DNA of 64,000 nucleotides from Antennarius striatus (taxonomy: Eukaryota > Chordata > Actinopteri > Lophiiformes > Antennariidae): NCBI RefSeq assembly GCF_040054535.1, contig NC_090796.1:9353501-9417500 (forward strand), in the 5' to 3' direction. How positions within the stretch are numbered: position 1 is the first letter of the stretch; each line of letters starts with the position of its first letter. Under the pieces are notes generated by a model. That model had not been told where the DNA came from. It made no database searches and saw only the letters and a list, made by a program, of their open reading frames with translations. Positions 36,031 through 59,931 of the stretch are shown piece after piece. Position numbers and translations under genes: made by a program.

Positions 36031-39000
36031 GTCGTACATATATTATGAAGGGATGTAGAGACACACCTGTCAGCTGTTGTTTTCAAATGTTTTTAATATA
36101 CAGTACATATACTATGTGTGTATATATATGAATTGGTTGTAGCTCTATATGAAAACTAAATTGAGTGATAATTGCAAAGATCTGGTTATAGTTTTGCCCC
36201 AGTTCTTGTATCTAACCAAGGAAAAACTCGGTGTTAACGGCCAGGAGACTAGGGACCTGGTGACGACTGGAGCCCTTTACAGTCTTGAACACACAAAGAG
36301 AAATCGACTGATGTCGTTGTTAGAATAATGAATGGGCTCAGTTTCTGGAGGAGGATGTCGTCTGTTTCAACTTCAACCCCACTGAAAGCCTGTGGGTCTG
36401 GGTGAGTGATAACAGTTTGAACGCCCTCAATACTGTATTGGTGGATAAGATTTTCAACTGTTTTTAACCCTCCTCTCAGTTATACACAACACTAACACAA
36501 TGCATTTGATGGGGCTGCATTTAACTGGAGTAGACTGATATCTCACATAACATCTTAGAGTCCCATTATACTTATGGGTTTTTCTCTCAGCAAACTACCA
36601 CCGGTGTTATCTTTCCCTCCCCAGCCTCAGCATCTGCCGTCTTTAATTTTTATCCATCCTCAGGGGGATCAAGTGAGTCATGCCATTAGCCTATTTGCTG
36701 CTCTGCTAATGGTCATCCAGTTTCCATCATGTCCACTTTCTCCTCCTGCACTAGTGGAACAGATGAGAATCCTTTAGCTGGTCAGTATTTAGCATTGATA
36801 ATGGTGGGTTGGCTTAGCATCATCATTTTAGGGTTATATTAGTGTGAGTTTCCATCTTATTGACGATCATTTCTCTTAAGATAGACTGCTTCAGTATCTC
36901 AAACCTGCAGTAGTTATTTGTGGCCCCTTGATGGCGGCATGAAGCAAGATGTAAACTAAATTTTTTGTTACTTTTGAAGTCAGTTTCTTTGGATAATGGA
37001 AAAAAATTACCCATTTAAACATCCTGATAATATCAGCAAGCACTGATGGCCATTAATGAACCAACTATTAACCAATGTGTTTTGACTAGCTACACAAAAG
37101 TTATGATATTTGTCTTTTAAGAGAATTAATTACATTTAAACAGCTATTCACTATAATACATAAGCCCTTCAGGAAATTGCTATGAAACACTGAAAACAAA
37201 GACTTTGATTTTATATTCATGACACATTTATTTTCATTAAAGGGATCCAAGGTCTTCACAAAAGGGTTGACACTTGGTAGCTATACAGTACTAACACAAC
37301 ACACAACATCAACAGAAACAACACAGAGGACTTTTGTGAACAAGTGAAAAGTCAAATAAATAAGAGTTGAAAGACATTTCATATGAGTTTCAACTGAGAT
37401 GCGTCAACAAAAACAATAAAAAGAGGAAAGTGAGCAGAAGTTAAAACTCTGCAAAACACAGTAACAATTTTGTACAATACTCAGTTTTATTTCTGCAAGT
37501 GGCTGATTGTCTGTAGCAAATTGGTTTGGTCATGCACAGTTAATAATATTTTTTTGTTTTAAAAAAAATCACAGTTTTTTCCATTTTTATCCCCTAGACC
37601 TCCGTTTTTGATTGTCAGGCTCACAAAAAGTGCTTGTATTTGATTTTCTCATTAGACATCCGGTTTCTGTTTGATGTGTAATGATGTGTGATTGTCATTG
37701 GCTGTTGGATATAATTCCTGTATAAAATATAAGTAATGTACAAAAAATAATCCCTGCCACTGTAATTTGAATAACTGCAAATTGTGTGATGGAATTTCCT
37801 CTCTTTCATGATGGTTCTGTGTACTCAAACTCAAATGAACTTTTCAAACCTGAAGAGAATTGATTTATTGCACATTTTGGCCTACATATGTTTAATTGTA
37901 ATGATGTCACAGTTTCAAGTTAAGTCCATATTGACATGGTGCATATCTAATAATATATTTGAACAAATGGAATGTGTGTTTTGAGGTTGATTTGAGCACA
38001 AAAAAATGCTACATTCTTCCCTCCAATAATATCTGACAATATTCCACAGTTATTTTTCATCATACACAGATGTCTGTACAAAAATATGCAGTATAAGTCT
38101 TAATGTAATGTTGATTCCAGGGTTCGACGGGGTGCATTTTAAATGTTACTTCTTTCTTTTTTAAGTCTTAGTACAAGTGATTGTCGTAAGCAAGTTTAAA
38201 ATACGTCACAGTATCCTCACTATACCTCCTGGAACAGGTTCACTATGCCCGCATCACTGGGCTGCTCAAGTGACAAGGACGTGTGGTTACGCTTTGTAAT
38301 TCAGACAGCTGCTGATATTTACTTAGTACCACTGACTCACATTGAAACATTTCTGTGAGCACTTATACAGTACTAACAATTCTATTTACTCAGCACACAG
38401 GAGCCAATGGCTTAATGGACATTTGAAGGCTTCAAATACTCTGCATTAAAAAGCTTTTCTATTTTTTAGTAACTATATTTGAGAACACCTCAATTTTCGC
38501 TGAGAGCTCAAAGTAAACTCTGGGTTTCTTTTGTTTTGTTTTATAAAACTTTATGAACTCGATTCAAATACGAACTCTTCTGCCAAACTGTTCAACAATG
38601 ATTCTTAAAATATGCGCAACAAAATAATGGTACAACTTTTGAAAGAATTGCTACTAATTCTGACTGTCAAGTAATAAAATATGCAGTCATTTTTACAGTA
38701 GAGTGTAATTTTGGTAAAATTCTGGTCCTAATCCTAATTCTAGTTTAACATTAAACACACTTCAAAATGACAAAGACCTTAGATTAAATTAAATATATAT
38801 TAAGAAAACAACCTAACCTGATAGTACTAAGTAAATACCAGTTTAACCAGAATACTCTCAAGTGCAATCAAAATGGCTCTTGGCTGAATTTGTAAACATT
38901 TAATGTATTTTGGGGTCTACAAGTCATCCTGGCCCCTCCACAGATTAATCTTGTGCTTCCTTAAAACCTGTTTGGCCCCCAAGATTGTTTTCTCAACACA

Positions 39001-39074
39001 TGCCTGTTTTTTTGTTTTTTTTCTGTTGTTGTTGTTGCTGCTGCTGCTGCTGGTTGTCATCGATTGTCTTGTGT

Positions 39075-42485
<3,411 letters not shown>

Positions 42486-43602
42486 ACTACAAGTGTCCAA
42501 ACCAACATGAAGAGAAATAAATGAGTCCTGTCCTGTGTGTGACTGCCTCTGTTTACTGTCACCTTTGGCTGCGCTCTCCCTCAGTCCTCTGGTCCTTCCT
42601 GAAGAGGGGTGGGGATGGGGGGGGGTGGCAAGAGAAGAAGGAGGGGTTCATATCGCATGAGTTCACACATGGTCGGCATTGTGGTGAATTAGCTTCATGA
42701 TGACAGACAGAAATGGAGTTACTTACATGTCTGCTGTCGTAACGTGTGTGTGTTATACATTGGAATGCTAGTATACCACAGGGAGTTAAGATACATTAGA
42801 ACCCACTCTGAGAGCTACGACATTTATTATGCTACTTGCTTTTAGCTGTCTCTGCCGATGAACCTGAGCGTGCACACACACACACGCATGTGCAGAAAGA
42901 CACTACATCTCTATGTAGTCACAACCTGGCATTGCAAACACACTGAAGCTTCATGAACAGGATCGCCACAAAACATTAACTTTCAGTATGAAGTGCGCTT
43001 TTATAACTTAAATATTTTTATCTGTGTGTCAGATATCAACCAAAGCTTTTTTGTTAATTATCCTTCATCTTTTATTCCCATTAATGCACAATTTCCTTCT
43101 TTAGAGAACAGAAGAGGAATGTAAGCATATGCCAATAAGCCACATCACACAAACCGCTGCGACAGCATAATGTCAAAGGTCAAGCTTCATTCATTTGAAC
43201 AAAACAACCCCACTAAGACAATTTATGCATTACTCTGTTGTTGATTTCCAGAAATAATGAAGTTGTTGTCAATACCAAAGCCTTGAAGAAAGTCCATATT
43301 AAAGATGCGATTTCCGCACATGCAGATGGAAATGCCACAAAGTCAAGATTTTTGCAAACTTACCAAGTATCCAGGAGAAATGATGTGGGGGTCCTGTGTG
43401 TTACTTTCCTCCTCTGTGGACCTTTATTCCCCTGGTCCCCCCTTGTCCCTTGTTCTCCAGCTTTATTGACAATGGTGTGTGTGTGTAAATGAGAGAGAAG
43501 GAGAGGGATGGAGAGAGTTAGACAGGGTGAGAGAGAGTGAAAGTGGGAAAGGGGGGGGCTACGGAGAGAAATGCGTCTGCGGGCACTCTTGTCCTCCAAG
43601 CA

Positions 43603-43603
<1 letters not shown>

Positions 43604-43671
<68 letters not shown>

Positions 43672-43677
43672 CTGAGG

Positions 43678-43710
<33 letters not shown>

Positions 43711-43735
43711 TGAGGGTGAGGGAGAGAGAGAGGGA
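43604..43735. repeat. (GA)n microsatellite
   Basis: About 65 bases of pure GA, then two more GA runs separated by GTGAGG units. Poly-Leu/Ser frames on the other strand are artefacts. Confidence 0.95.
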
Positions 43736-44396
43736 GCCACCGAGGGGTGACAAAGTGAGTCAACATCAGTGTCAAGTTTGAACTTAATGCCAGCAAGAGG
43801 AGGAGGGGAGGCCGAGAGAGTGGAGCATAAAGTACAGATAATGGAGAGATAGTAGATGATGAATAGATGATAGAATTCAATGTTAACCATAAATTTCGCA
43901 TCAATATTGAGTTTGATTAGGGGTTTTTTTGTTATTGTTGCACAAACATATGTGGAACCAGACTAAAGATTAAACAACACGTTCAATACATTTTTATCCG
44001 TCCTGGTTAAGATACTTGGAAGATTTGTTTTACAACTTCAGTAAAGCTGTGTCCACATCCATTTATTATTAGCAGCTGATGTAACCTGTAACAGAGGGAA
44101 AAGATTTGGACGAACAAATATTATTGTTTATGATGACAACAACCACAAAAACAACATCAATGACAATGATAGTGATGAGGATGATATAATAATTAATGAT
44201 AATGATGATGATGTAGTAATAATTATTAACAACAACATCAACAACAACATTAATAATGATAATAATGATGATAATAATAATTATAATAATAATAATAATA
44301 TATTGTTATATATTTGGGCAACAAAAGATGTTTTGATGAAACAAAGCATTATTATATGATGACTGATCTTTGAATGTATTTTGTTTTTCACTGTTA

Positions 44397-44508
<112 letters not shown>

Positions 44509-45234
44509 TTATTCACTCTTATATTTGTTATTCCCTCTTATAACAAAACATGCACCATGACAACATTTATGTAATGCAAACAAACTGTATTTCATGGTTA
44601 CAACGAGAAGTGATTATTTTAAAGTTTGTTTGAGAGACATATATGATAAATACTGTATGTTTAAAAATCAGAGAAAATTAAGATGCTGAGAAAGGTCAAA
44701 TCCCATAAAATTTTTTAATGTTTGGTCATTGATAAAACGTAAATAACTTGTGTATGGCCAGTGGAAGATTGTGTTTAAAGACAGCCTGTGTTCGATTTTG
44801 AAAATCACTGTTTTCGAGTTAAACTACTGACATCTGTCTTGATGCCTTCTTTCACAGAATATTCCATTAAACAATAGAAAATTCCAAGTGATGTCGTTTA
44901 ATTGCTTCCTTTTTTTGTCAGTCAGTATGATATCCCAATAGTTTAAAAAAGTCACATTCACATTTTATATTTTTTTTAAATAAAATGGATGAATCAATGA
45001 AATGCTCAAAACGGTGGCAGATTAATCTTCTGTCAACTCTTTTTTTCTTAGCGTCAGCTTCTTTTCATTAGCAGCTATTCGATATTGTGCTTATATGGAC
45101 TGCGTCACTCAATACTTTAAACTGCACTCCAGGCATGCAGTGACACAATTCATTATTTACCACAAGGGCTCAAAATGCAGTTTGGTAACAGGTCCTCCTA
45201 TAGTACCAATGTATTTTTAAAAAAAATGTATTTT

Positions 45235-45290
45235 ATATACTGATTATAATCCCCGCAGGGAAATTAGAAGCACACTCTAGTTAGTCTACC
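45235..45290 (-). mobile_element. Short LINE 3'-tail relic
   Basis: The reverse strand reads AATTTCCCTGCGGGGAT, a phrase typical of the extreme 3' end of Rex1-type elements. Only the tail is recognisable. Confidence 0.35.
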
Positions 45291-46284
45291 TCTACCTTAC
45301 CATCTACCTCACTACAATGGCATTGTCATCCTGCTCTATTGCAGTGGTCTTTGACCTGTGGAACAATAAACAAAGACGTTGTCTGTCCCAGAACAGGTTA
45401 TAGTTGCACAGAACATGAACCATTCTCATGTAAAGTGGAAGTAATGACGCAGGTATGACGGTTTGTATGGTGGAGTCAAAGAGCAACAGACTAGAACCGG
45501 GCTTTAAATATATCTTTTCAGTGCATGAAGGGAGAAAAGAGGAAAGAGATGGAAGATGGAAGTGGGGAAGCAGAGGAGAGAGATAGAGAGAGTGAGGAGG
45601 AAGTATGTGACTTTGGGGTGGGTGCAGGGGCTTAGGGATGGGGAGGGTGCCAGCTTGTTTTATTTCCGGTTGACAAGACTTTGCGCTCCCTTTCTCTCTG
45701 TCGCTCCCTCTCTCTTTCATACTATGCTATTCTTTCTCAGCTGCCCCCATTGCTATGCCCCCCCACCACCACCCCCCGTTCTCTGTTACTTTCTTCCAAG
45801 ATGTGCCTCAGAGAAAGGAAAGGACTTGACAAGTTCAAAGGTAAAAGGAGTAAAACCAACAGCGGAAGAAACATTCAGATCGGTTATAAGAAGTTCAAGT
45901 ACCAAAAAAGTAGTAAAAGTAACAAGATAACAGCTGGATGTACTTTATGTATACTCATTACTCAAAACATCATGTTAATCATATAATTTAGTTATTAATA
46001 TAATGAAACAGTATCTTAGAATGTATTTGAAGCAATTAATGGAATATTGGAATTTTTTTCTGCAGTACTACAAGATATCATGTATTTTGTGAAAATCAAA
46101 ATTGCAGAAGCACCTCATGATTATATTGGTAAAAGAAATGTAGTGGAGTAACAAATTACAGTACTTACCTGTAATATTTAATGTGATAGAAGTACAATGT
46201 AAGACAATGGAAGTACTGTGTATGAGTACCTGAGAAAAGGTGATCTGAAGCTCCTTGAAAACAGAGTCTGTGTCAAAGATATGT

Positions 46285-46509
<225 letters not shown>

Positions 46510-46686
46510 TCAATAACAAAACAAACCCTAAAAGGATGACACAGACAAACGCCCAACCACCCCTAAACCCCACACACCCTCATATCTCACTTTCTTTTTC
46601 TAGCTGGTTACCCTTTTGTTTTGCCTTTATTCAGAAATCATGTTTGCATCTTACTGTGTTCCAGTTGTTGGAATGTGGCATAACCT

Positions 46687-46712
46687 ATGTGATCTCTATG
46701 TGCTGAGTGTAG

Positions 46713-46801
<89 letters not shown>
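46687..46801. repeat. (TG)n microsatellite with duplicated flank, copy 2
   Basis: About 43 TG units follow the same 'tatgtgctgagtgtagta' flank as copy 1. Confidence 0.95.
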
Positions 46802-46802
<1 letters not shown>

Positions 46803-46916
46803 TGAATGTGCGTGTGTGAGAGAGGGTGAGGGAGACGACCGCGTGCTTCACTGCAAAGATTCATGTAGCTCCAGGACATGCATTTTTTTAGTGCATCTTG
46901 TTAGTTCATTCCTGTC

Positions 46917-46929
46917 ACCTCTCTCTCTC

Positions 46930-46972
<43 letters not shown>
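46917..46972. repeat. (CT)n microsatellite
   Basis: CT dinucleotides with a few CCCT interruptions. Confidence 0.9.
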
Positions 46973-46975
<3 letters not shown>

Positions 46976-48160
46976 GCTTGCTTTTTTCAGTGCTGAAGGG
47001 GGGATGGGGAAGGGGTGGTGGACGTGGCTGAAAGGGGAGGAAAGTGGGGGTGGTGGTGGTGGTGGAGGCAGTCACCATGGCTACAATGCCATGACAAATA
47101 TTCATCAAGTTGTTAAAATAAAAACAAACGGGAGTGCATTATAATTGCTCTTACTGGCTGCATCCTATAATGCATTCATATATTATGAGTGAGGGGAGCA
47201 GAATTACAGGGACTTGCACACAAAATGACATCTCCAGTTATTAAAAAAGTGATTATCAGCTGACCTGCAGGCAAACACATATGTGATACATGGTTTCAAG
47301 GTAAGTGTGTACAACTTTATTTTTCTTTTACCTGTTATTGGATTTCCCTGTGAGTATTTTTGTGAGTCTTCTCCTTCTCTTTGTCCCTCCATCTCTCGCT
47401 CTTCCTCTACTGTTGTGTAGCCCCAGGCGATACTGTGATGTGTCCTCCCTCTGTCCCTCCCTCCCTCCCTCCCTCTCCCTCTCCCTCTCTCTCTGTCCCT
47501 GTCACCTTCAATTGCTCTGTGAAACTAGACACACTGCCTGGGGCAGCGAGTCAGGAAGGGTGGGAGGGGTAGAGGGAGGGAGGGAACAGAGGAAAAGAGA
47601 GAAGGAAAAAGAGAGACAGCTTTATGGACAGACAGAAGAATTAAACATTTGGTGTCACGAAAAAAAAAGAACCACATTGGATAACCACAGGCCAGATGTA
47701 TGGCACCCTGAAAAACCCCCAAACAAAACCAGTGTTGACTCTCAAATTGTCTTATGGTGGAATATAATCAATACATGTACACTTTTAAAGTTTTCCCACC
47801 TTTGAGATGGGGTTTTGTTTTATTACTACACGTCTCACAACCAGTGTGTTCCACCAATTCCCAATTAATTGTGTTTGGGCTAGTCTTATCTTGCTTTTTC
47901 TCTAACCCGTTTGACAGGTTTATATTTACCGGCCATGTAAAAACAGGAACATGGAACACAGCATGTAGTCAGTGCAATCTGTTTCAGTTAAAGCAAGTGC
48001 TAAAGCTTGGTACCCTATGAATTATGGTATTAGTCTTTATTTATATAACATTAACATAATAATATTTCTCAGAAGGATGTAAACTTAGCCTTTTTTTTAA
48101 ACATTTAAAAAAAACATTTTAACATGTTTTGGTGACAGCAAATAATTATTGAGAGTAAAG

Positions 48161-48345
<185 letters not shown>

Positions 48346-48383
48346 AGAGCAATGAACAGAAATTTACAGTATAAACAGGTATC

Positions 48384-48389
<6 letters not shown>

Positions 48390-48459
<70 letters not shown>

Positions 48460-48500
48460 TAGATACACACACACACACATATAAATATGTGTGTGTATAT
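48390..48500. repeat. Compound (TA)n(CA)n microsatellite
   Basis: TA units pass into CA units, a short AATTAGATA break, then CA and GT/TA again. Confidence 0.9.
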
Positions 48501-49031
48501 ATATTATATAGATCTTCTTTTTTCTTTTTAATGCATACGTGTCCAAAGTATTCCATGAAAATATGAATGGAATAATGACCAACAGACTTCAATTTCACGG
48601 AGACGAGAAGCGGTGACGGACCTGTCTCCAAAAAATACAGAAACTAGGATTTGTTTGTAATCATGTCCCTTGATTTCATTGGCTCAGCTGGACTACGAGG
48701 GCGGGACAAAGGATTTGATTGGGTGTAGGTGGCGCACACAGGTAACCCGCTCCTGGTGACAACCTGGAACCTTATTCCTTCCTGGAAGGAGTTCGTTGGG
48801 AAATTTAGTCGACGGTAAATCACTCGAAGAAGTGATTTTATCGATTAGTAGTAATTTGTTGTTTACTTCTTCTATCCCACTGCCACTAGTCCAAATAAGG
48901 CCTACCAGTAGAAGTGGAGAGGTGGAACTAACGGTGTGGAAAGAATTTACCTGATGATTTACATGTCATAGATAATCATTGGCTCTGTGGTAGACGATTT
49001 TTAGGTGATAACTGCTGCGACTTTACGCGGA

Positions 49032-52000
49032 ATGTCGCTAAATTCAAAATTCCCCACCATTTTTCTCTGCGTGATGGGTGAGTATGATCCGTTTATCCCT
49101 CCTGTCTCCTCCCTTCTTTTGTCGTTTGTTCGGTTCTTTGTCCACCTGTAAAACACAGATACCTGGGATCAGATTGCCCACTAAACCGGTTTCAAATTGT
49201 ACAAAAAAAGTCAAATTGCCACGGTTACAGTTAATCAGAAATGTAATTTCTACTGTATTTCAGGTGTTTTGGCCTCCTCCGCTCAAAAATGTGGCCGACC
49301 ACCGCTACAGCTGAACAGGATTGTGGGTGGGATGGACGCCATGGATGGGGCCTGGCCCTGGCAGGTGGATGTACAGGTGTGTTCCTCAGCAGGGCTTCAG
49401 CTCTAATCCTGTAGTTATACCCCAAAGTACAGTTCTGCAACACTTGATGTACATTAGATTTATCGGCAAAATATTTAGATATTTACAGTTTAAATTTCAA
49501 TAGTACAATAGATTTTTATTCTCTATTCTATTACTGACAATTGCAGTCTCACAATAAGCTGACCCACAATAACCTCCAGTAGCGCAAATCAGGTTTTGGG
49601 ATGCTGTGTTTTGGAACGACGAAACAATACGATGTTTGTATGATTGTGGATCAGTAGCATGTCTGCTGGAAGAAGAAGAGCGAAGCTCGAAAGAACACCG
49701 TGCCTACAGTGTCTCAGTGATGCCTTTGAGCTGCTTTACATCCTCACTTGAGAAACCCACAGCATGTAAGAGCATAAGAGGGATTCTGTCAAGTATCAGG
49801 ACATCCTAGGAGAAAATACTTCACCTTCTGTGAAGGACAAAAAGAGAAACTGTACATTCCTATCAGACAATGATCCCAAATATAAATATACCTAGGGTGG
49901 GTTTCAGAAGAATCAATGGAACGTTCAGATGAGGCCGTCATAATGGCCAAAACTGAATATTATTGATGTTCTGTAGTTGATTTGTTTTAGGAAGGTGGTC
50001 GCAGCACCTGAACCCTGGAACATTCCAGAACTGGAGGCTTTTGCCCCTGAGGAATGGGCTACAATTTTGTCTTATATGGGGAAAGCACTTGCAATACTTT
50101 TGTTGAGCCATTTAAAAATTTTAAAACACAGTGTGACTGAACAATGCTCCTTCCAGCTGCATGTGTGTTGAGGTGTAGTCCAGGTCTGGTGTATGAAACT
50201 GACCTGCTGATGGAGGGCTTTGCTTGTGATGCAGAGATGACTCACATTTTTACGCCCCTCTGCTTTCAGACACAGACTTCTGGTCATATCTGTGGAGCCT
50301 CTATCATCACAGAGAAGTGGGTTCTATCAGCCGCTCATTGTTTCCCGAAGTAAGACAATGCTCCTCATGTAATAAATCAGCAAGCGAAGTCACGTGTAAG
50401 CTCAATTCCACAGGCACCGTGCTTCGATTATGATCCATGATGCTCAAATCACATGATTGAAATTCTTAAATACCTAAATTTTGTAGAAGCCCTTCAGGAA
50501 AATCAGTCTCTTCAAGGAGAATGTGATGAATTGTCTTTTTCATCTTAGATATTTAATAAATGCAGCCCCATCGTTTTTTATATCTGACTGATATTTTATA
50601 ACTTCTCAATTTCTCACAATTTGTCACAAAATCTTGAGGACCGTTCCTCATCAATGTGATTCACTGACGTTCAGATCGCTGTGTGAGGGCCAGAATGTGC
50701 TGAACTTAAACTGCATGTGAACAAGACCTTTTTACTTTCACAGGAATGTGGTTAATCTTAAACTCATTATACAGAGCATGCGCAGGGCATAGAGACATTC
50801 TGGTCCCCTTTGTCGCTATAAAACGGAAGGCTCTCACATTTCCAGTTAGGCAGCAGGTTTCATTCACCATCTGTTTGCTTTCAGTCCATCTGATGTGAGT
50901 TCGTACATCATCTACGCTGGCCGGTACCAACTGAATGGACTCAACTTGCACGAGTCAAGTCACAGGATTAGAAAGGTGGTGATTCCAGAAGGCTATGTGG
51001 AACCTCACAGGGGGGGCGATCTGGCGTTGGTGGAGCTGTCCAGCCCAGTAACTTGGTCAGATTATGTCAGTCCCATCTGTTTGCCCTCCTCTGGCACCCT
51101 GTTCCCAGCTGGCATGCCATGCTATGTTACCGGCTGGGGTAACATTCGTGATAACGGTAAGGCTTCCTCTCATTGTGTTAGCATGTATGGAGAATGCTTT
51201 TACTCGTCAATTTAAAGTTTTACATAACTCTTAAAGCCCAATTCATTTTCTGTCTGACATGCTAATAAGGGAATAATTTATCCTTTGTATTTATGTGAAA
51301 GATAAGAACATCAACAATGTTGTGTACTTTTTCTTAGGGGCATTTTTATTAATTTTAAAATTTTGTATGCTTTGAATCATACAGCAGAGATATCATCAAA
51401 GGAGTGGGGGGGTTTTGGGGGGGGGTTACCACAGATGTTATATCTACAGTATATTTCAGTGTGTAAATGGAGTTGCTACACAAAGAATGCTAGAAAAAGT
51501 ACCAATTCAAATAATTAAAACTGCAATTTTTTGATCCCACAGACATCACACCATAATAGCGTATAGTCTGTTGCTCTATATTGCTCACAATATAGATTGA
51601 GTTTTCCGATAAAGATATGTAGACCGATTTAACATGTAGTGCAGCAGACCAAATTTAAACATTTCCCAATCAATGGAACATAAGTTTTCTCAAACCGTTG
51701 ATCGAATAGTGAACTCCCGTGTTCACTAACTGCAGTGGTTCCAATAAGTCTAGAATAAAGGTAAATTACCCTTTATATTAAACGTTAGAGGCCAAGGTAA
51801 TTATACTGAGTAGTAGCTCTACTTCATTTCTAAAATTTTTTTTTTTTTTAACTTTTCCATGTAAAGTTGGTTTTAAGGTGACTGAACATTTATCACCTTC
51901 TCTATAACATTTATCCAAAACAATGAATTTTTCAATGAGAGAACATCTTGCAAGGGAATCTTTTCAATCATACTAGGTTGAATGAATTCTAATCAAATTT

Positions 52001-52625
52001 TTTCATGTTCTGTCTTCTCCTCAGTCCCTCTGCCAGGAGTTGGGACTCTGCAGGAAGTTCAAGTGCCAATCATTTCCCAGAGTTCATGCCAGGCGATGTA
52101 CCAGTTGAACCCAGTCGAACAGGTGGACATCCTGTTTGACATGATCTGTGCTGGACTCCAGGAGGGCGGCAAGGACTCCTGCCAGGTACTATTGGCTCAG
52201 CTGTTTTACATTGCTTTGTTTACATGGAACACCACTCACTTGCATAGAAGAATCAAACAGTAAGCACGACTCAAACTGAAACCATGCTGCAATCCATCAT
52301 CTAGGTTGGAACGCTTTCATTTTAGTACCTCAGAGTGGTTGAGGTTGAATGTGTGTTTGTGTCATCTTTTCAGGGTGATTCAGGAGGACCCCTCGTCTGC
52401 AAGATGGTAAATGGGACCTGGGTGCAGGCTGGGGTGGTGAGCTTCGGACTGGACTGTGCTCGTGAAAATCAACCAGGTGTTTATACCAGACTTACCAGCT
52501 ACTCAGACTTCATCAAAAGCACTGTGCCCGGGATCCAGCTGTTTGGGAGAGCTAATCGGAACTGGTATGAGATGACTGCTGTGCTGTACAGTTGTCTGTC
52601 AACTCTAGTGATCCTATTTCACTGA
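49032..52625 (+). CDS. Trypsin-like membrane-anchored serine protease (prostasin/testisin/PRSS27 type)
   Basis: Six exons (49032-49077, 49264-49376, 50270-50349, 50885-51156, 52025-52185, 52374-52625) join in frame to 307 codons. A short signal peptide and propeptide containing CGRPP (C25) precede the activation site R34|IVGG. The catalytic triad is H76 (AAHC), D125 (GGDLALVEL) and S227 (GDSGGP). D221 at the base of the S1 pocket, with the PGVY glycine, predicts cleavage after Arg or Lys. After the S1A domain a 38-residue tail ends in a hydrophobic stretch ([15 protein letters not shown]), as in the GPI- or membrane-anchored proteases prostasin and testisin. Mammalian relatives activate epithelial Na+ channels and process surface proteins. 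The gene is convergent with mapk7 and near vkorc1; human PRSS8 also lies close to VKORC1, which favours a prostasin-like identity, but I cannot fix orthology by eye. Confidence 0.9.
49600..50140 (+). mobile_element. Decayed DNA-transposon fragment (Tc1-like) in protease intron 2
   Basis: The phrases 'cagacaatgatcccaaa' and 'tgaggaatgggctacaattt' recall the transposase region and 3' part of Tc1-derived fish elements. All frames are broken. Weak, by-eye assignment. Confidence 0.4.
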
Positions 52626-53257
52626 TAAGACAGAAAATTTTGAAGTGCGATGCCAAATCAGTTAAGATCAATTGCATTTGCAAAATTAAAACTAGAAAAG
52701 AGTGCCTGAATTGTACGTGAAGAAATATTGATGCAATGTAATATAACTATGCTTTTTAAAAATTCGTCCTTTATGAGCATCGATTCAAAGTAGTTTGTAG
52801 GTTGTATTTTAAAAAAGAATGAGTTAAATAAACTGCGTTTTGTATTTGAATTAAATTGTTACTTTCATTCTTAAAATCAAATCAGTGCTCAGTTCAACAT
52901 CTGATATTTGGGGTTGGATATCTTCTTGTGGGTACTCAAACTTCAGTGATGCTTTAAAGGTATCATGAAATCTTTTTTTTCCATTTGTAGACATCAGAAA
53001 TGCTAATTATTGAATTCTTACTTTAAGCATGTCTTAAAGTTTTAAGGTAATTTTGAGTCATTATTGAAGAAGAGACAGGTGATGACACAGCTTTCTTTAC
53101 TATAAAGAAATGTCTTAATGGTAAAAGAGACTGCTTTTTAGTGCCAATTACAAAAAAACAAGCTTTTAAATTACCTTGATCTGTCAAGATTTATATGCTA
53201 AAAAAAGAACAGTTACACAAATCCAAGTGTTATCTTATAAATCCCAGGGAGGGAGCG
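52626..53257. other. Short convergent spacer between the protease gene and mapk7
   Basis: Only about 630 bases separate the two stop codons, so the two 3' UTRs must share or abut here. Nothing else was seen. Confidence 0.6.
52827..52832 (+). promoter_or_regulatory. Poly(A) signal of the serine protease gene
   Basis: AATAAA about 200 bases past the stop codon, before the convergent mapk7 gene. Confidence 0.5.
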
Positions 53258-59290
<6,033 letters not shown>

Positions 59291-59504
59291 CATCAATTAT
59301 GTCTTTGCTCGGTCAAAAAAAAAAATGAATAGAAAAAAAAATTGTCTGGATTTAAACCTTCATATATTTTCTTTTTGTATATAATGTATTTTTTTATATG
59401 TTTCATGGTATTTGTTATATGATATCTAGAATTGGTCACGCTAAACCAACTGTAGGTATGACTGTGAGTGAATGTTTGTCTGAATGAATTGGGGACTTGT
59501 TAAG

Positions 59505-59615
59505 AATGGACAGTACCCCACCCTCCAGCCCGACGTCAGCTGGGACAGACTCCAGCTCATACCCGTGTCCCGGATTCGGATAAGTGGATGAAGACTGAAT
59601 GAAGAAAGAAGAAAT
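59505..59615 (+). repeat. Short dispersed fish repeat tail
   Basis: 'gtcagctgggacagactccagc' style text followed by 'ggataagtggatgaaga', a diverged copy of the repeat type seen near 18.5 kb. Confidence 0.5.
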
Positions 59616-59713
59616 TGAAAGAATAAATGGTATACAACTAATGTCTAAAAAGAACTCGATACACTAACCCCTCATAACGCAGGCGTAAAAAGCAATAAAA
59701 ATATTTTTTTATA

Positions 59714-59714
<1 letters not shown>

Positions 59715-59778
<64 letters not shown>
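59715..59778. repeat. (TA)n microsatellite
   Basis: Pure TA run about 50 bases left of the LINE. Confidence 0.95.
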
Positions 59779-59782
<4 letters not shown>

Positions 59783-59931
59783 TAAAGTAATTAAGAATAG
59801 CCCTCCATTTAGCCCTCCAATAGCCCTCCCTCCACGGGAGGCTCCGTCCCTACAAGGCGGCTGGACCAGATAAGGTCTCCCCAAGACTCCTCCGAGCCTG
59901 TGCTTCGGAACTAGGGGACCCCCTGCAACAA

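Larger units (their letters stand above)
35216..39074. other. Region between mmp25 and pax10
   Basis: It holds the mmp25 promoter and 5' flank (GC-richer, 35.22-35.57 kb), two trinucleotide repeats, and downstream of pax10 probably its 3' UTR. Reverse-strand AATAAA signals are possible near 37.86 and 37.23 kb. No other gene was recognised. Confidence 0.55.
59291..59827. other. Spacer between mapk7 promoter and the Rex1-like LINE
   Basis: AT-rich DNA with a SINE-like repeat near 59.5 kb and a (TA)n array. No gene seen. Confidence 0.6.

Noticed and set aside
45304-45986. Overlapping frames of 100-138 codons on both strands
   Set aside because: They lie in CT/GA-biased DNA, lack splice context or domains, and resemble composition artefacts.
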